Shown here one piece after another: positions 61,647-64,000 of a stretch of 64,000 nucleotides of DNA. The translations under genes and the position numbers were made by a program. This DNA comes from Oceanipulchritudo sp049975345 (lineage in GTDB: Bacteria; Verrucomicrobiota; Verrucomicrobiia; Opitutales; Oceanipulchritudinaceae), in the NCBI GenBank assembly GCA_049975345.1, contig JBNGDP010000006.1, positions 6,393-70,392 of the forward strand. The letters run 5' to 3'. Numbering within the stretch: the stretch's first letter is position 1; every line of letters starts with the position of its first letter. The notes below the pieces were generated by a model. It did no database searches. It saw nothing but the letters and a program-made list of their open reading frames with translations, and was not told the origin of the DNA.

Positions 61647-62632
61647 AGATCCTTGTCACAGGCGGGGGCGGCTTTCTCGGAAGCCGCATTGTCGATGGAC
61701 TTCTGAAGGAAGGCCATTCCGTCCGCGTCTACCAGCGAAGTGAAAATCCGGCCATGGCCGCGGCCGGCGTGGAAGTGACGACCGGATCCCTGACCGCCGC
61801 CGAGTCCCTGCGGATCGCCGTGCGGGGTTGCGATGCGGTCATCCACACGGCCGCCAAGGCGGGGGTCTGGGGACCCCGGCGTGAATATTTCGCTACCAAT
61901 GTCGAGGGTACCCGGAATCTCCTGGAGGCGATGGCCGCCGCGGGGGTCGGGGACCTCGTCCACTGCAGCTCCCCGAGCGTGGTCTTCGACGGTTCCTCCT
62001 TTGAGGGGGCTGACGAGTCGTTGCCCTACGGACGCAACTGGAACTGCGACTACCCCGAAAGCAAGGCCTTGGCCGAGCAGGCCGTTCTCGAGTGGGGCCG
62101 GTCCGGAAAGGGGAGGGTGATCGCCCTGCGCCCGCACCTCATTGTCGGGGAGGGGGATCCGCATCTTCTCCCGCGGGTCATCCGCCGTGCGCGCTCCGGA
62201 CGGTTGCGCATCGTTGGCGACGGCACCAACCGGGTGGACCTCACGCGGGTGGAAAACGCCGCCGCCGCCCATCTTCTCGCCCTGAAGGCCCTCGACCGTC
62301 CCTCCGCCGTCAACCGTCCCTATTTTATTTCCCAGGGAGAGCCGGTGGTCCTCTGGGAGTGGATCAACCAGGTCCTGGACAGCCTCGACATTCCCCGCCT
62401 GGAGAAGCGCATTTCCCTGCCCGCCGCCTACCGGATCGGCTGGATCGCCGAACAGCTCTGGCGGATTTCCGGCGCCAGGGATGTCCCGCCCATGACCCGG
62501 TTCCTCGCGCTGGAGCTGGCCAAAAGCCACTGGTTTTCCATCGCGGCGGCCCGCGAGGAACTCGGCTACAGGCCCGAACAGTACCCACTCCGGAACCTTG
62601 ACTTTTCCTCGTTCAAAGATCCTCGACAATGA
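61643..62632 (+). CDS. oleD: OleD-type NAD(P)-dependent reductase (SDR epimerase/3-beta-HSD family)
   Basis: The 329-residue short-chain dehydrogenase starts KILVTGGGGFLGSRIVDGLL (nucleotide-binding motif). VHCSSPSVVFDG has the Ser of the catalytic triad, and YPESKALAEQAVL has Tyr and Lys. VDLTRVENAAAAHLLALKAL is the substrate-region block typical of 3-beta-HSD-like enzymes. OleD reduces the 3-keto group of 2-alkyl-3-ketoalkanoates. Overlap with oleC (ATGA) supports the pair assignment. The next gene begins 27 bp downstream. Confidence 0.85.
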   Translation: MKILVTGGGGFLGSRIVDGLLKEGHSVRVYQRSENPAMAAAGVEVTTGSLTAAESLRIAVRGCDAVIHTAAKAGVWGPRREYFATNVEGTRNLLEAMAAAGVGDLVHCSSPSVVFDGSSFEGADESLPYGRNWNCDYPESKALAEQAVLEWGRSGKGRVIALRPHLIVGEGDPHLLPRVIRRARSGRLRIVGDGTNRVDLTRVENAAAAHLLALKALDRPSAVNRPYFISQGEPVVLWEWINQVLDSLDIPRLEKRISLPAAYRIGWIAEQLWRISGARDVPPMTRFLALELAKSHWFSIAAAREELGYRPEQYPLRNLDFSSFKDPRQ

Positions 62633-62659
62633 ATCCCGGCCCCTTCATAGCCTCTGTCC

Positions 62660-63682
62660 ATGAAGAAATTTCAGACGGCGAAGGAGATTCGTTGCGCCAC
62701 CATCGGGTATGGCGGCGCCTTCAACATGGGCAAGGCCCACTTGAGCCAGATGGAGGCCGCGGGCTTGACCCCGGTCGCGGTGGCGGAAATTGATCCGGCC
62801 CGCCTGCAGGTGGCGCGGGTCGACTTTCCCGGTATCCAGACTTTCACGACCGTGGAGGAGATGCTCTCGGAATCCAGGCCCGACCTTGTGGCGATCATCA
62901 CGCCCCACAACACGCACGCCGCCCTCAGCATGCAATGCCTCCATGCCGGGGCGGGCGTGGTTTGTGAAAAGCCGATGGCCATCTCCCTGGAGGAATGCGA
63001 CGAGATGATCGCCCTCGCCCGGCAGGAGGGACTGCTCCTTTCCGTCTATCACAACCGCCATTGGGACGGCTGCATCCTCGAGGCGGTGGACCGGATCGTC
63101 ACGAAGGGGGAAATCGGGGACGTCTTCCGGGTCGAGGCCCACATGGGCGGGTACAGCCAACCGGGCGACTGGTGGCGCTCCAGCCGCAGTATTTCCGGGG
63201 GCATCCATTACGATTGGGGTGTGCACTTGATCGAATACACCCTGCAGTTGATCGATTCCAAGGTGGTCGAGGTCAGCGCCTTCGCCAGGGAGGGTTTCTG
63301 GAAGACGAAATGGGGCGGGGATACCAACCAGGACGAATTGAGCGCCATCGTGCGTTTTGCCAACGGCGCCCTGCTCAACCTGCGCATCACCCACCTTGAT
63401 GCCGATCCGGACCCGCACCAGCTCGTCGTCACCGGGACCGGGGGGAAATACCGCATGGATCAGCGCGCCTTTGAGATCCACCGCAAGAGCGGGGAGGAGA
63501 CCCGCATCGTGAAGGGAATCAACCGCCAGGGGCAACAGGATCAATATTACCTGAATATCGCCGACGCCCTCACCGGGAAGGCCGAACTCGTCATCTCCGC
63601 CGAATGGAGCCGCCGCACCATGGAAATCCTCGCCCTCGCCACCCGCAGCGCCGCCGAAAACAGGGCTATCCGGGTCGGCTGA
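62660..63682 (+). CDS. Gfo/Idh/MocA-family oxidoreductase
   Basis: The 340-residue oxidoreductase has an N-terminal NAD(P)-binding fold (RCATIGYGGAFNMGKAHLSQ), then HAGAGVVCEKPMAISLEECD with the EKPM motif and conserved Lys. The C-terminal domain carries GGIHYDWGVHLIEYTLQLID with the usual catalytic-region His. It probably oxidises or reduces a sugar or inositol derivative; the specific substrate is unknown. It is the last gene of the plus-strand run and no partner gene explains its role. Confidence 0.93.
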   Translation: MKKFQTAKEIRCATIGYGGAFNMGKAHLSQMEAAGLTPVAVAEIDPARLQVARVDFPGIQTFTTVEEMLSESRPDLVAIITPHNTHAALSMQCLHAGAGVVCEKPMAISLEECDEMIALARQEGLLLSVYHNRHWDGCILEAVDRIVTKGEIGDVFRVEAHMGGYSQPGDWWRSSRSISGGIHYDWGVHLIEYTLQLIDSKVVEVSAFAREGFWKTKWGGDTNQDELSAIVRFANGALLNLRITHLDADPDPHQLVVTGTGGKYRMDQRAFEIHRKSGEETRIVKGINRQGQQDQYYLNIADALTGKAELVISAEWSRRTMEILALATRSAAENRAIRVG

Positions 63683-64000
63683 AATCCATATTCTAACCTG
63701 AATGGCACTCGGTTAAGGAGGGACCGGCAATTTGTCACGCCCCAGGGGCGGGTCTGAATTTTGGACAATTTCCAAGATGTCGCGACCCCGGAAATGGCCC
63801 CAATGGGGCCGTATGCCATAGCCTTGGGAAATTCAGGATAAATATGCAAAGCCCCAAGGGGGCGAAATAAAATCCGCCGTATCAAACAGATGCCGCCCCG
63901 TTGGGGCTTGGGCTTCTTCCTGCACGGACCCAGGGCCGCGTCGGCCAAGCAATCGGATTGGGCGCGCCGGCGGGCTTGTCCCGCCGGCCGCCATGGGCCG
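63683..64000. repeat. Dispersed intergenic repeat rich in GC hairpins
   Basis: This 318-bp gap holds no convincing gene. It contains several perfect or near-perfect stems: GGCCCC-AAT-GGGGCC at 63796-63810, GCCCC-AA-GGGGGC at 63851-63863, GCCCC-GTT-GGGGC at 63895-63907, and GCCGGCGGG-CTTGT-CCCGCCGGC at 63966-63988. Phrases such as GCCCCAAGGGGGCGAAATAA and GCCGCCCCGTTGGGGCTTGG look like a repeat family found in many environmental genomes and often mis-annotated as small proteins. The minus-strand reading frame across 63547-63948 is judged spurious for this reason. Confidence 0.6.

Noticed and set aside
63547..63948. 133-residue minus-strand frame
   Set aside because: It overlaps the end of the Gfo/Idh gene and consists mostly of the repeat hairpins, a typical spurious frame.
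1..64000. CRISPR arrays, rRNA operons, insertion sequences or prophage
   Set aside because: No regularly spaced repeats, rRNA sequence, transposase or phage proteins were found on reading both strands.

Overview
The window is GC-rich bacterial chromosome that looks like Verrucomicrobiota, most probably an Opitutales/Puniceicoccales-type organism. This placement is inference. It rests on several intracellular sulfatase and glycoside-hydrolase genes, a K+-type membrane pyrophosphatase, large secreted proteins ending in DGDG...LxE-type C-terminal modules, hybrid two-component sensors and an oleC-oleD pair. No insertion sequence, prophage or CRISPR array was seen.

Layout. 1-3.9 kb: the end of a flavin monooxygenase, membrane pyrophosphatase HppA and a conserved hypothetical gene. 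4-17 kb: envelope and secreted proteins (a trypsin-like protease, a TonB receptor with a surface partner, a CAP-domain protein, a pseudopilin and a giant subtilase) around a PfkB-type sugar kinase. 17-30.6 kb: a sulfated-glycan island with a FAD oxidoreductase interrupted by an in-frame TAG, three sulfatases, a GH29 fucosidase, two GH28-like proteins and a TIM-barrel-like protein. leuB and a mazEF toxin-antitoxin pair are embedded in it. None of the glycan enzymes has a visible signal peptide.

30.7-36.8 kb is the most unusual region. A previously unmarked 54-codon gene for a small exported peptide lies directly upstream of a stand-alone YcaO enzyme and a single-domain receiver. Head-to-head with it are a giant hybrid sensor kinase (periplasmic sensor, Y_Y_Y-like domain, HisKA, HATPase, receiver, Hpt) and a NarL/LuxR regulator. 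I propose, as inference, a YcaO-modified peptide linked to phosphorelay signalling.

36.8-45 kb: araB-araD, a PIG-L deacetylase directly behind what looks like the tail of a deleted membrane protein, a DUF2147 protein, an ABC exporter lacking its membrane domain, RtcB, a PGPGW membrane protein, another secreted protein and tRNA-Val(CAC). 45-50.2 kb: threonine aldolase, GlnS, a UbiE/MenG methyltransferase and a ClpX-like unfoldase with a repetitive Ser-Asp tail. 50.3-63.7 kb: thirteen co-directional, tightly packed genes (IHF/HU, hisS, SPFH protein, sensor kinase, BtpA, cyclophilin lipoprotein, rRNA methyltransferase, EamA transporter, purE, purK, oleC, oleD, Gfo/Idh oxidoreductase), many with ATGA overlaps. 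The last 318 bp is a cluster of GC-rich hairpins that looks like a dispersed intergenic repeat.

Convergent genes in the window are packed very tightly. Three pairs share bases of their stop codons within a 4-bp overlap, and three more are separated by 0-4 bp.
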